A stretch of 64,000 bases of DNA from Marinomonas gallaica (GCF_001639745.1 NZ_LTAX01000008.1:1-64000); one strand, 5' to 3'; shown: positions 39,806 to 51,234, numbered from the stretch's first letter. Program-made: numbers and translations. The notes: generated by a model not told the origin, from the sequence alone.

Positions 39806-40903
39806 ATGAAATTTTCAGTCGTCCGCGAAACGCTCCTTAAACCGCTACAATTAGTAGCTGGTGTGGTTGAGCGTAAACAAACGATGCCAGTATTAGCCAA
39901 TGTGTTGGTGGAAGTAAAAGATCAAACTCTGACATTGACGGGTTCAGACCTTGAGGTGGAACTGGTAGGTCGTGCGCAGCTAGATGAGTGCGAAGAAGGC
40001 CGCATCACCGTCCCTGCTCGTAAGTTAATGGACATTTGTAAAAGCTTGCCTGACAGTGCTGTGATCGAATTCTCAGTTGATGAGTCAAAAGCCGTGATCC
40101 GTTCTGGCCGTTCACGCTTCAGTTTATCTACCTTGCCTGCGGAAGAGTTTCCAAACATTCAGGATATGCAAGGCGAACTTGTGGTGAAGATCCCACAAGG
40201 AAATGTACGTAAGCTGATTGATCGCACTGGCTTTGCTATGGCAAACCAAGACGTACGTTATTACCTAAACGGTATGCTGTTTGAAGTGGCAGATGGCCAA
40301 CTTCGCGCGGTGGCAACAGACGGTCACCGACTGGCGACGGCGGTTGAAGATGCTCACGTACAAGGTGATCTGACGCAAGTTATCGTACCGCGTAAAGGTG
40401 TGTTGGAATTGAACCGTCTACTGAACGACTCAGAGGACGAAGTTGAATTGACCATTGGCTCGAATCATATTCGTGCTAACGTCGGCGATTATACCTTCAC
40501 ATCGAAGCTTGTTGACGGCAAGTTCCCTGATTATCATCGCGTTATTCCACGTAATAACGAGAAAACGGTCACGGCAGATCGCCTTGAGCTACGCCAAGTC
40601 TTCTTGCGTGCGTCGATTTTATCGAACGAGAAATACCGTGGTGTGCGTTTGATTCTGTCCAATGGCATGTTGCAAGTGTTTGCTAACAACCCAGAGCAAG
40701 AAGAAGCCGAAGAATCCGTACTGGTTCAGTACCAAGGTGATAACCTTGAGGTTGGCTTTAACGTCGGTTACTTGCTCGATGTGCTGGGCGTTGTCAATTC
40801 TCAAGAAGTGCGTATTTCTTTGAATGACTCCAACAGCAGTGCTTTGATCGAAGAAGGTCAAGGCCATGCATCGCAGTACGTTGTGATGCCAATGCGACTG
40901 TAA
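39806..40903 (+). CDS. dnaN: DNA polymerase III beta sliding clamp
   Basis: Ring-shaped processivity clamp, 365 residues, made of three similar domains; starts MKFSVVRETLLKPLQLVAGVVERKQTMPVLANVL and ends with the clamp C-terminal YVVMPMRL that forms part of the peptide-binding cleft. It is 33 bases downstream of dnaA with GAGGAAA before the ATG. Confidence 0.98.
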   Translation: MKFSVVRETLLKPLQLVAGVVERKQTMPVLANVLVEVKDQTLTLTGSDLEVELVGRAQLDECEEGRITVPARKLMDICKSLPDSAVIEFSVDESKAVIRSGRSRFSLSTLPAEEFPNIQDMQGELVVKIPQGNVRKLIDRTGFAMANQDVRYYLNGMLFEVADGQLRAVATDGHRLATAVEDAHVQGDLTQVIVPRKGVLELNRLLNDSEDEVELTIGSNHIRANVGDYTFTSKLVDGKFPDYHRVIPRNNEKTVTADRLELRQVFLRASILSNEKYRGVRLILSNGMLQVFANNPEQEEAEESVLVQYQGDNLEVGFNVGYLLDVLGVVNSQEVRISLNDSNSSALIEEGQGHASQYVVMPMRL

Positions 40904-40911
40904 ACCCAATA

Positions 40912-40935
40912 AAGAGGGTGCGCTCGCGCCCTCTT
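40912..40935 (+). terminator. Hairpin between dnaN and recF
   Basis: AAGAGGG (40912-40918) pairs with CCCTCTT (40929-40935) around a GC-rich centre. Only a weak T-rich stretch follows, so it may attenuate rather than stop transcription into recF. Confidence 0.55.
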
Positions 40936-40954
40936 CTTACTTTATAAGACCCCT

Positions 40955-42049
40955 ATGCCACTGGCTCGTCTCGACATTTCTCGTCTTCGTAACCTTACCC
41001 ATGTGCGCTTTGAACCGTCCCCTCAGGTGAACATCATTGTCGGGGAAAATGGCAGCGGTAAAACCTCGATACTGGAAGCGATCTATTTATTGTCCTTTGG
41101 ACGTTCGTTCCGCAGTCATAAGCACAAAACTTACATCCAGTATGAACAGCCGGAATGTGTTGTGTTTGCGCAAGTTGATCAAGGTACTCAGCAGTTACCC
41201 GTCGGTATCAAACGTGGTCGTGATGGCCAAGTCGAAGTGCGTATTCAAGGTCGTGCCGCACAGTCAGCCATAGAATTAGCCGAATGTTTACCCGTCCAGC
41301 TAATTAACCCAGATGCGTTCCGTTTATTGGAGGGCTCACCTAAGATTCGACGCCAATTTGTCGACTGGGGGGTGTTCCATTTTGATGGGCAGTTTATAAA
41401 TGCCTGGCGTGGGTGGCAAAAAGCGTTAAAACAGCGGAATAGCGTGCTCAGACGTGGTAAAATATCTGCCAATTTACTGGCGGCGTTTGATCAAGAGTTG
41501 ATCCGCTTAGGTGAGCAAGTCAATCATACGCGTAAAGCGTATGTGGCCGCGCTAACGCCGCATTTTGAAAGCGTATTACAGCAGCTCGCACCAGATCTTG
41601 ATGTGCATTTAACGTTCTTTCAAGGTTGGGACGCACAGCGTTCCTTAGCAGAAGCCGTTGAACACAGTTATCAGCGAGATATAGATGTTGGTTACACCAA
41701 CACCGGACCTCAACGGGCCGATTTACGAGTTAAAACCCCGACAGGGGATGCACTCGATACGTTGTCTCGCGGCCAACAAAAGCTGGTGGTCTCGGCGTTA
41801 AAAATTGCCCAAGGGCAATTGCTGATTGAGCGTGGTAGACAGTTAGTGTTTTTAGTCGACGATTTACCCGCTGAACTGGACGCTAATCACCGCCGCAAGC
41901 TCTGTCAGCTGCTGGAATCTCTGGATAGCCAAATTTTTATTACAAGCGTTGGGCCAGATAGTATGGACTTTACTTGGTCTGATCAGATAGATGTTCGTCA
42001 CTTCTCCATGAGACAAGGCGAATTGTCCCCAAACGCACAGGAGAGTTAA
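40955..42049 (+). CDS. recF: DNA replication and repair protein RecF
   Basis: SMC-like ATPase, 364 residues, that helps load RecA at gaps. Walker A GENGSGKTSILEAIYL (about 28-43), signature TLSRGQQKLVVSALKIAQ and Walker B LVFLVDDLPAELD are visible. The stop codon is directly followed by the gyrB ATG (42050), so the two are translationally linked. Confidence 0.97.
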   Translation: MPLARLDISRLRNLTHVRFEPSPQVNIIVGENGSGKTSILEAIYLLSFGRSFRSHKHKTYIQYEQPECVVFAQVDQGTQQLPVGIKRGRDGQVEVRIQGRAAQSAIELAECLPVQLINPDAFRLLEGSPKIRRQFVDWGVFHFDGQFINAWRGWQKALKQRNSVLRRGKISANLLAAFDQELIRLGEQVNHTRKAYVAALTPHFESVLQQLAPDLDVHLTFFQGWDAQRSLAEAVEHSYQRDIDVGYTNTGPQRADLRVKTPTGDALDTLSRGQQKLVVSALKIAQGQLLIERGRQLVFLVDDLPAELDANHRRKLCQLLESLDSQIFITSVGPDSMDFTWSDQIDVRHFSMRQGELSPNAQES

Positions 42050-44473
<2,424 letters not shown>

Positions 44474-44500
44474 GTCTAAATGTTTTTTTGCAATGTAATG

Positions 44501-44530
44501 AAAAAGCCAGAGTTGACTCTGGCTTTTTTG
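44501..44530. terminator. Bidirectional terminator between gyrB and qorB
   Basis: AGCCAGAG (44505-44512) and CTCTGGCT (44517-44524), flanked by A and T runs, between convergent genes. Confidence 0.88.
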
Positions 44531-44556
44531 TGTCTTGTCTAAGGCGTTGCTGAGTC

Positions 44557-45411
44557 TTATTTAAGTGCGACTTTAATACTGTCTTGGATCGGTGTAGTGG
44601 GTCGTCCGATGAGCGTTGAAAGCGTATGGCTGTCGTCAAATAAGCCGCCTTTTGCTGCACCGACATCTGAGTCGGCTAAGATCGTAGCCAGTCCTTCTGG
44701 TAAGCCGACGTCTACTAATACTTTCGTGTATTCAGCTTCAGATAAGTTTTTATAAACCACTTCTTTACCACTGATAGACGCCAAGAGAGCGGCGTATTCG
44801 GCCAATGTGAATGCCTCATCACCTGCAAGCTCGTACACCTTACCGGCTTGATCTTCCGACGTAATCACGATGGCCGCAGCGTCTGCATAATCTGCACGAG
44901 TCGCGGTTGCGTATTGGCCTTCATCGGCGCTGCCTAATACCGCGCCATGCTCAAGTGCCATGGCTGCGGAAGCGGTGTAGTTTTCTGAGTACCAACCGTT
45001 ACGCAGTACAACGTGTGGTATGCCTGATGCTTTTAGAGCCGCTTCGGTTACGCGATGCTCTTCGGCTAATGCTAAAGGTGACGTTTCAGCGTGTAAAATG
45101 CTGGTGTAGGCTAACAGCTCAATGGCGGCTTCTTTTGCGGCATCAATTACATTTTGATGTTGCGGAGCACGTTGGCCAACCTCGCTGGATGATACCAAAA
45201 CCACACGCTTTACGCCGACCATTGCTGCTTTTAATGACGTTGGGTCGGTATAGTCTGCTTTACGAACGATGACGCCAAGTTGGGCTAAATCATCTGCTTT
45301 ATCTGGGCTACGAACGGCGGCAACGATGCCATCGGCCGCGATTCCGCGAGCTAATAAACCTGTAATAACTAATTTACCCAATTGGCCTGTTGCACCGGTT
45401 ACTAAAATCAT
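44557..45411 (-). CDS. qorB: NmrA-like NAD(P)H:quinone oxidoreductase (QorB)
   Basis: Atypical short-chain dehydrogenase, 284 residues, close to E. coli QorB (YtfG). Rossmann loop VTGATGQLGKLVI (4-16); NmrA-like core VVLVSSSEVG, LAYTSILHAE and VVLRNGWYSENY. E. coli QorB reduces quinones with NADPH. The HxlR-type regulator gene is divergent (45496), the same pairing as ytfG/ytfH in enterobacteria, and a 17-base palindrome lies between. Confidence 0.85.
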   Translation of the reverse strand: MILVTGATGQLGKLVITGLLARGIAADGIVAAVRSPDKADDLAQLGVIVRKADYTDPTSLKAAMVGVKRVVLVSSSEVGQRAPQHQNVIDAAKEAAIELLAYTSILHAETSPLALAEEHRVTEAALKASGIPHVVLRNGWYSENYTASAAMALEHGAVLGSADEGQYATATRADYADAAAIVITSEDQAGKVYELAGDEAFTLAEYAALLASISGKEVVYKNLSEAEYTKVLVDVGLPEGLATILADSDVGAAKGGLFDDSHTLSTLIGRPTTPIQDSIKVALK

Positions 45412-45460
45412 ACTGCACTCCTGTTCATTGGTTAGTGTCTGAATATAGGTTAGACTTAAA

Positions 45461-45477
45461 ACTTACTTTTAGTAAGT
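45461..45477. promoter_or_regulatory. 17-bp palindrome between qorB and HxlR gene
   Basis: ACTTACT-TTT-AGTAAGT, a perfect inverted repeat in the 84-base divergent gap. The half-site also recurs as GGTAAGT just before the regulator's ATG. Likely operator for the HxlR protein. Confidence 0.65.
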
Positions 45478-45495
45478 ACGCACAAAAAGGTAAGT

Positions 45496-45891
45496 ATGAA
45501 AAAAATTACTGATGTGAGTTCCGATGCCATGGCGATCAAATTTGATCGTGGTGATGTGTTCTCAAATAAATGTCCATCCCGAGAAGTGCTACGACACGTG
45601 ACTGGCCGCTGGGGGATGTTGGTGTTTTTGGCTTTACGTGATGGTGAAGCAAAGCGTTTCAGTCATTTGCGTCGCACCATTCAAGGTGTGAGTGAAAAGA
45701 TGCTCGCGCAGACGCTGCAACAGCTGGAGGCTGATGGCTTTGTAACACGTATTGTGTACCCGGTTGTACCGCCCCATGTGGAATACCAACTGACGCCACT
45801 AGGGATAGAGTTTGGGCAAAAAGTGATTGATCTAGTTGGATGGTTGGAAGATAACTTAATGGGGATTTTGAATAATCGCCAGCAAGCTTAG
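45496..45891 (+). CDS. HxlR-family regulator (YtfH/QorR-like)
   Basis: Winged-helix regulator of 131 residues with the HxlR pattern: N-terminal cysteine in SNKCPSREVLRHVTGRWG, then LRRTIQGVSEKMLAQTLQQLEADGFVTRIVYPVVPPHVEYQLTPLG. A single conserved Cys before the DNA-binding helix often senses reactive quinones or oxidants. It probably represses qorB and itself through the palindrome at 45461-45477. A seven-base tandem repeat starts right after the stop codon. Confidence 0.85.
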   Translation: MKKITDVSSDAMAIKFDRGDVFSNKCPSREVLRHVTGRWGMLVFLALRDGEAKRFSHLRRTIQGVSEKMLAQTLQQLEADGFVTRIVYPVVPPHVEYQLTPLGIEFGQKVIDLVGWLEDNLMGILNNRQQA

Positions 45892-45935
45892 GCAAAAAGC
45901 AAAAAGCAAAAAGCAAAAAGCAAAAAGCAAAAAGC
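45892..45935. repeat. Heptanucleotide tandem repeat (GCAAAAA)6
   Basis: Six exact units of GCAAAAA (45892-45933) followed by GC, beginning at the base after the stop of the HxlR-type gene. Such arrays change length by slippage. It is not inside a supported gene. Confidence 0.9.
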
Positions 45936-46055
45936 GGATTTCTGTAAAAGTAATAAGCCCTCACGGCCTTTGAAGAGCTTATTACGCTATTACTGTGTAT
46001 CAAATTTAACTATTGTAACGATATGTGAGCACTCACTATCTACACGGTTTCGGTA

Positions 46056-46613
46056 CTATGAGTATTTATGCAACGTGGCGATGGCAAATGCAGCGAGATC
46101 GGTGTAAATATCAAAATGAAAGTCGATGTCTTTGTATTGGGTTTCACGACCTTTGCCTGTCAGTACTAAAACTGGCGCGCAGCCACGTGCCTTGCCTGCC
46201 TCTAGGTCTCGCAATGAATCGCCGACCATAATGGCAGGGGTGTCATTAAAACTAACCCTAAGTTTCGCTTCAATGGTTTCAATCATACCGCTCTTTGGTT
46301 TACGGCATTCACAGGCATCATCTGGCCCGTGGGGGCAATATTCTATGCCTTCCACTTGGCCGCCTTCGGCCTCTAATAAGTCCAGCATTTTGTCATGCAT
46401 CGCATGCAATGTCGCTTCGTCATAGTAACCACGGGCAATACCAGATTGGTTGGTTGCGATAAAAATTTGAAAACCTGCTTTGCTAAGTGCTGCCATGGCT
46501 TTGATGCTACCGGATAGAGGGATCCATTCATCGACGGATTTCACATACGCATCCGAATCTTGGTTAATGACGCCATCGCGATCAAGAATGATAATAGGCT
46601 TGTTATTGGCCAT
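46056..46613 (-). CDS. gmhB: D-glycero-beta-D-manno-heptose-1,7-bisphosphate 7-phosphatase
   Basis: HAD-family phosphatase of 185 residues in the ADP-heptose pathway for LPS core. Catalytic D11 and D13 in ILDRDGVINQDSD, ATNQSGIARG, zinc-binding loop YCPHGPDDACECRKPKSGM and MVGDSLRDLEAGKARG are all present. It lies 148 bases from, and divergent to, the LpxL-type acyltransferase gene, another LPS gene. Confidence 0.92.
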   Translation of the reverse strand: MANNKPIIILDRDGVINQDSDAYVKSVDEWIPLSGSIKAMAALSKAGFQIFIATNQSGIARGYYDEATLHAMHDKMLDLLEAEGGQVEGIEYCPHGPDDACECRKPKSGMIETIEAKLRVSFNDTPAIMVGDSLRDLEAGKARGCAPVLVLTGKGRETQYKDIDFHFDIYTDLAAFAIATLHKYS

Positions 46614-46684
46614 AATTGTGTCTGCCTCAGATAAATGAACGGTATTAGATGGTAGTATAATGGTTTCAGGTTGGCTTAGGTTGA

Positions 46685-46700
46685 GTTTTCACGTGAAACA
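46685..46700. promoter_or_regulatory. parS-like site (14/16)
   Basis: GTTTTCACGTGAAACA matches the parS consensus TGTTTCACGTGAAACA except at the first two bases. It lies in the gap between gmhB and the acyltransferase gene. Confidence 0.6.
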
Positions 46701-46761
46701 CTTTTTTGTTTCCGCCAGTTTGCCAAGAACCAATAGTTAGTGAATTTACTAAGTGGGTGTT

Positions 46762-47664
46762 ATGTCCGATCAAGTTTCCTCTTCGCCAATGACGAAATTA
46801 ATTACCATCATTGGCAAGCTTCCGCTTCCATTTGTTCGTTGTGCAGGACGCATTTTCGGCTTATTGAGCCTTCGTTTTGATCGTCGTACACGCCGTGCTA
46901 TTGATCGAAACTTAGAACTTTGCTTACCCCACATGGACAAAGAGCAACGTACGCGTTTACGCAATCGTCGTTTACAACACATGGGCCAAACTTTCGCTGA
47001 AATGGGCCATCTGTGGACACGTGATGTGAAGTTTATATTGAATCAGTGTTATGACGGAGAAGGCGCGCAGGCTCTCAAAGAAGCGGTAGAAGGCAAAGGC
47101 GGAGTTATTCTTTTAGCGCCGCACTTAGGGAACTGGGAAGCCGTAAACGTCTATATCAGCTCTATCCGTCCGATGACGGCCATGTACCGTCCTTATAAAG
47201 ACGAGGCTTTGGATGCGTTTATTCTTAAGGCCCGCAACCGCGCAGGTGGTGAGCTGGTGCCAACTAATCGCCGTGGTGTAATGCAAATTGTGAAAACACT
47301 TAACGCGGATGGTGTGGTTGGGATGTTACCTGATCAAGTGCCGCAAAAAGGCAGTGGCGAGTTTGCTCCGTTCTTTGGTCATCAAGCCTATACCATGACA
47401 TTAGCAAGCCAACTTGCACAGAAAACCAACGCGAAAGCATTTGTCGTAGGCTGCATTCAAACAAAAAAAGGCTTTGAAATGACGGCGCTAGAAGTGGATC
47501 CGCGCTTCTATGACGCGGATGTAAGCACATCTCTTGAAGGCATGAATACGACGATTGAGCAACTTGTTCAACGTGCACCAAGCCAGTACCAATGGGAATA
47601 CAAGCGCTTTAAGATTCAGCCGCACGATGCACTGAATCCTTACAAAGAGCACGATCAACAATAA
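46762..47664 (+). CDS. LpxL/HtrB-family lipid A acyltransferase
   Basis: Membrane-associated acyltransferase, 300 residues, of the lysophospholipid/lauroyl acyltransferase family. The catalytic HX4E motif is in LLAPHLGNWEAV; a hydrophobic N-terminal segment (LPLPFVRCAGRIFGLLSL) anchors it. LPDQVPQKGSGEFAPFFG is a family signature. It transfers an acyl chain to lipid A or a related lipid; which position is not decided. ATG 46762 is chosen over GTG 46753. A terminator follows at 47684-47714. Confidence 0.85.
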   Translation: MSDQVSSSPMTKLITIIGKLPLPFVRCAGRIFGLLSLRFDRRTRRAIDRNLELCLPHMDKEQRTRLRNRRLQHMGQTFAEMGHLWTRDVKFILNQCYDGEGAQALKEAVEGKGGVILLAPHLGNWEAVNVYISSIRPMTAMYRPYKDEALDAFILKARNRAGGELVPTNRRGVMQIVKTLNADGVVGMLPDQVPQKGSGEFAPFFGHQAYTMTLASQLAQKTNAKAFVVGCIQTKKGFEMTALEVDPRFYDADVSTSLEGMNTTIEQLVQRAPSQYQWEYKRFKIQPHDALNPYKEHDQQ

Positions 47665-47683
47665 ATCGGTAAGTTATATCCGT

Positions 47684-47714
47684 AAAAATGGGGCTTTTTA
47701 CGCCCCATTTTTTA
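47684..47714. terminator. Bidirectional terminator after the acyltransferase gene
   Basis: ATGGGGC (47688-47694) and GCCCCAT (47702-47708) with A5 before and T6 after; it serves the acyltransferase gene and the convergent ybaK. Confidence 0.85.
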
Positions 47715-48181
47715 TTGCTCAGCAATGTGTGAGAAAAGCGTTTGCCGGCACACAGTCGCGAGATCGCTTGGTGCTAAACCAATATCAAACCCTCGCTTAC
47801 CGCCACTGACATACATTTTATTTAAAACCTGAGCGCTGTCATCAATGACCGTTATAAGGGCTTTTTTCTGCCCTATGGGGCTGATGCCTCCGACAATATA
47901 ACCGGTCAGACGTTCTGCCTCTTTTGGTTCAGTCATGCGTAGCTTCTTCACCTTCAGTGCGGCTGCGGTTCGCTTCAAATTCAGTTTCCTGTCACTGGCA
48001 CGATGGCAACAAACACGTCTTTGTCATCTGTGACCAGCAACGTCTTGAATACTTCTTCTTGTGCCAGTCCAAGTTTGCTGGCCGCCTCTTCACCAAAATT
48101 TTGGCAATTCGGGTCATGCTCGTATTCATGCTGCGTGAAAGCAATCTTACGTTTCTTCAATGTTTGAGTCGCAGGTGTCAT
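47712..48181 (-). pseudogene. ybaK: Cys-tRNA(Pro) deacylase YbaK, frameshifted
   Basis: Two adjoining frames make one YbaK/EbsC protein. The first (48181-47981) begins MTPATQTLKKRKIAFTQHEYEHD and ends in VPVTGN-stop. The second continues LNLKRTAAALKVKKLRMTEPKEAERLTGYIVGGISPIGQKK to IAEQ. The junction, on the minus strand ACAGGAAACTGAATTTGAAG, needs one extra base (for example GGAAAACTG, giving G-K-L) to restore a 156-residue protein. Both halves are otherwise well conserved, including GGISP. This is either a recent pseudogene or a sequencing error in an A-run. YbaK removes Cys wrongly attached to tRNA-Pro. Confidence 0.85.
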
Positions 48182-48202
48182 GGGACTATTTCCTTATATT
48201 GC

Positions 48203-49651
48203 TTACTTCTGCCAAAACATAGGCGTGAATAATACCAATAAGGTGAACACTTCTAAACGCCCTAGTAACATCGCAAAACACAGCATCCATTTAGACGGAT
48301 CATTGATTGAAGCGAAGTTAGCCGCGACTTCACCCAAACCTGGACCTAAGTTGTTGAGCGTTGCGGCCACAGCCGACCACGCGGTGACTTGGTCGATACC
48401 CGTAGCCATCAAGCCAATCATTAACATGACATAGACCAATAAGTACGCGGAGAAGAATCCCCATACCGCAGACACCACACGTTCTTGAATCGCTTTACCA
48501 CCGACTTTGATAGGAATGACAGCATTCGGATGGACTAGACGTTGAATCTCACGAAAGCCCTGCTTAAGAATCAGTAGAATACGGATAACTTTCATACCAC
48601 CACCGGTGGAGCTCGCACAGCCGCCAGCAAAGGATGTGACGATTAACAAGAACGGCAGGAAGTGAGGCCACACGGAGAAGTCTGATGTACTAAAACCAGA
48701 TGTCGTAGCAATCGACACACTTTCAAATACGGCGTAGCGGAGCGAGGTTTGCCAATCGAACGTCGCAGTAAGAATCAATACCAGCGTTGCTAACGAAATG
48801 GTTGATAGCAACATAAAGAAAAAGAAGCGCGCTTCCGGATCTTTAAAGTAATGCCACACACTGCGTGTACGCCATGCATAGAAATGCAAGGCAAAGTTCA
48901 ACGCCGATATCACCATGAAAACCGTACAGATGATTTCAATGGTGACGCTGTTGAAATATCCAATGCTGGCATCATGGGTTGAGAATCCGCCGATTGCGAC
49001 GGTAGAGAAGCTGTGACACAACGCATCAAAAAATGTCATGCCTGCGGCCCAGTAACCCAGAGTACAGGCGAGTGTCAGAGTGGCATAAATGTACCAAAGA
49101 GCTTTGGCGGTTTCAGCGATACGAGGCGTCAATTTAGAATCCTTAACGGGCCCTGGGGTTTCGGCACGATACAACTGCATTCCCCCAACACCAAGCATTG
49201 GCATGATCGCAACGGCTAGCACAATGATACCCATACCACCTAACCACTGTAGCCATTGGCGGTAAAACAGTATCGACTCTGGCAGATCATCAATGGACGT
49301 TAGAATGGTCGCACCCGTGGTTGTCAAGCCGGACAGGGATTCAAACAAAGAGTCGGTAAATGTTAGATCTGGTTCCGTGGCAAGTAAGAAAGGCACCGCA
49401 CCAAACAATCCCAGTGTTGACCAAAACAAAACGGTGACTAAGAAGCCATCGCGTATTTTTAAGTCTCCACGATGATTACGAAACGGAAACCAAATCACCA
49501 AGCCGCCAATTAAGTTGATGACCAAGGCATAAAGAAACGCGAGTATTGCGCCATCTTGGTAAATTAAAGAGACAGCAATCGGAGGTAACAGCGTTAAGCT
49601 GAAGATCATAATGAGCAAACCGATAACGCGTAGGATTACCTGAATATGCAT
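48203..49651 (-). CDS. trkH: Trk potassium uptake protein TrkH
   Basis: Ion-conducting membrane subunit of the Trk potassium system, 482 residues with about ten to twelve hydrophobic segments and four pore loops (SGLTTTGATIL, FSTVAIGGFSTHD, SIATTSGFSTSDFS, ATLNNLGPGLGEV), each with the selectivity glycine. It follows trkA on the same strand, but a terminator-like hairpin (49672-49691) lies between. Confidence 0.95.
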   Translation of the reverse strand: MHIQVILRVIGLLIMIFSLTLLPPIAVSLIYQDGAILAFLYALVINLIGGLVIWFPFRNHRGDLKIRDGFLVTVLFWSTLGLFGAVPFLLATEPDLTFTDSLFESLSGLTTTGATILTSIDDLPESILFYRQWLQWLGGMGIIVLAVAIMPMLGVGGMQLYRAETPGPVKDSKLTPRIAETAKALWYIYATLTLACTLGYWAAGMTFFDALCHSFSTVAIGGFSTHDASIGYFNSVTIEIICTVFMVISALNFALHFYAWRTRSVWHYFKDPEARFFFFMLLSTISLATLVLILTATFDWQTSLRYAVFESVSIATTSGFSTSDFSVWPHFLPFLLIVTSFAGGCASSTGGGMKVIRILLILKQGFREIQRLVHPNAVIPIKVGGKAIQERVVSAVWGFFSAYLLVYVMLMIGLMATGIDQVTAWSAVAATLNNLGPGLGEVAANFASINDPSKWMLCFAMLLGRLEVFTLLVLFTPMFWQK

Positions 49652-49671
49652 GCAGTAGCCTTGTTAAAAAT

Positions 49672-49691
49672 GTCCCACGCAAGCGTGGGAC
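49672..49691 (-). terminator. Hairpin between trkA and trkH
   Basis: GTCCCACGC (49672-49680) and GCGTGGGAC (49683-49691), followed on the minus strand by ATTTTT. It looks like an intrinsic terminator, allowing trkA more transcript than trkH. Confidence 0.65.
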
Positions 49692-49711
49692 AATCATCAA
49701 ATGAGTAGTGT

Positions 49712-51085
49712 TTAAAAGAAACTTAATCCAACTTGGAACAGCTGCTCGACTGCAGGAATCTGCTTTTTGTTGGAGACGAAAATAATCACGTGGTCTTCTG
49801 CTTGGATCACCACTTCACCGGTAGCGAGTATTACCTCATCACCCCGAACAATCGCTCCGATGGTGGCACCTTCTGGCAAATTGATATTAGCAATGGAACG
49901 CCCCACTACTCTTGAAGAACGGTAATCCCCATGAGCCACCGCCTCTAATGCTTCCGCAGCCCCTTTACGCATGGTATGAACGTTGACCACGTCACCACGA
50001 CGAATATAGGTCAGCAGCGAGCTGATGGTCGTGTGCTGTGGTGATATAGCAATGTCGATCATGCCTTCTTGAACAATATCGACATACGCTGGGTTATTAA
50101 TAATGGTCATTACCGTACGTACTCCCAATACCTTAGCCAACATAGACGACATGATATTGGCTTCGTCGTTGTTAGTGATGGCACAGAACACATCCGTTGA
50201 CTCGATGTTCTCTTCTAACAATAGCTCTTGCTTCGACGCGTCACCGTTTAACACGATGGTGTTATCTAGGTTTTCAGATAAGTAGCGGCAGCGCTCAGGG
50301 TCGCGTTCGATGATCTTAACGCGGTATTCTTTCTCAAGGCTCTGTGCCAAGCGTTCGCCAATGTTACCGCCACCGGCAATGATGATGCGACGATAAGGCG
50401 TATCCAGTGGACGTAGCTCGCTCATCACATCGAGCACATCCCGTTGCGCAGCAAGGAAGAACACCTCATCGTTCGCGTGGATATGGGTGTTACCGTCTGG
50501 TTTAATCGATTGGCCATTACGATAGATTGCCGCAATTCGTGTCTGAATTGATGGCATGTGCTCACGTAAGAAACTGATCGGTCGATCAATCAGTGGTCCA
50601 CCCTTTTCGGCTTTTACCACTACCAGCTGAACTTTGCCTTCGGCAAATTCCATGACCTGCAAGGCGCCTGGATAACGAATCAAACGGCTTAAATGCTTGG
50701 TCACTTCCTTTTCTGGACTGATGCGTACGTCCATCGGTAGTGCGGTATCTGCAAAAATCTTAGGGTATTTAGAATAAGCGTTAGAACGAATACGGCCGAT
50801 TTTGGTTGGCGTCTTGAATAAGGTATAAGCCACCTGACAGGCGATCATGTTGGTTTCGTCTTGGTTACTCACGGCGATCAGCATGTCGGCATCATTACAA
50901 CCGGCTTGATCTAATACATCGGGATGAGATCCACTGCCTTGGATCGTTTGAATATCCAGTCGATCTTGCAGTTCTCGCAAACGGTTCAGATCGGTATCGA
51001 TTACTGTAATATCGTTGTCTTCATTTGCTAAGTTCTCAGCAAGCGTCGCACCAACTTGGCCAGCGCCAATAATTATGATCTTCAT
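49712..51085 (-). CDS. trkA: Trk potassium uptake regulatory protein TrkA
   Basis: Cytoplasmic NAD(H)-binding gating subunit of Trk, 457 residues made of two RCK units. First Rossmann fold IIIIGAGQVGATLAENLANEDNDITVIDTD (2-31), second RRIIIAGGGNIGERLAQSLE (about 232-251), each followed by a TrkA-C domain. The gene order rsmB-trkA-trkH next to fmt-def is common in gammaproteobacteria. Confidence 0.96.
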   Translation of the reverse strand: MKIIIIGAGQVGATLAENLANEDNDITVIDTDLNRLRELQDRLDIQTIQGSGSHPDVLDQAGCNDADMLIAVSNQDETNMIACQVAYTLFKTPTKIGRIRSNAYSKYPKIFADTALPMDVRISPEKEVTKHLSRLIRYPGALQVMEFAEGKVQLVVVKAEKGGPLIDRPISFLREHMPSIQTRIAAIYRNGQSIKPDGNTHIHANDEVFFLAAQRDVLDVMSELRPLDTPYRRIIIAGGGNIGERLAQSLEKEYRVKIIERDPERCRYLSENLDNTIVLNGDASKQELLLEENIESTDVFCAITNNDEANIMSSMLAKVLGVRTVMTIINNPAYVDIVQEGMIDIAISPQHTTISSLLTYIRRGDVVNVHTMRKGAAEALEAVAHGDYRSSRVVGRSIANINLPEGATIGAIVRGDEVILATGEVVIQAEDHVIIFVSNKKQIPAVEQLFQVGLSFF

Positions 51086-51234
51086 GGATCGCCTTAGAGC
51101 CTATTTCGCTCATCGCATTGTAAAAAGAACCGGCCTCAAACGGTTTGAGGTGATAGAACTCATTCTAAACTTGAATGCCCAAAGTTTTAATGGTGTTTGT
51201 GTGAATAATGCGCATATATTTTCATAAGGTATGA

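Noticed and set aside
45659-46003. 114-codon minus-strand frame through the GCAAAAA array
   Set aside because: It is antisense to the HxlR-type gene and its middle (FAFCFLLFAFCFLP) is only the translated repeat.
47975-47990. Programmed -1 frameshift in ybaK
   Set aside because: The site reads A-GGA-AAC, not a true X-XXY-YYZ heptamer, no following stem was seen, and YbaK is not known to use frameshifting. Pseudogene or read error is simpler.
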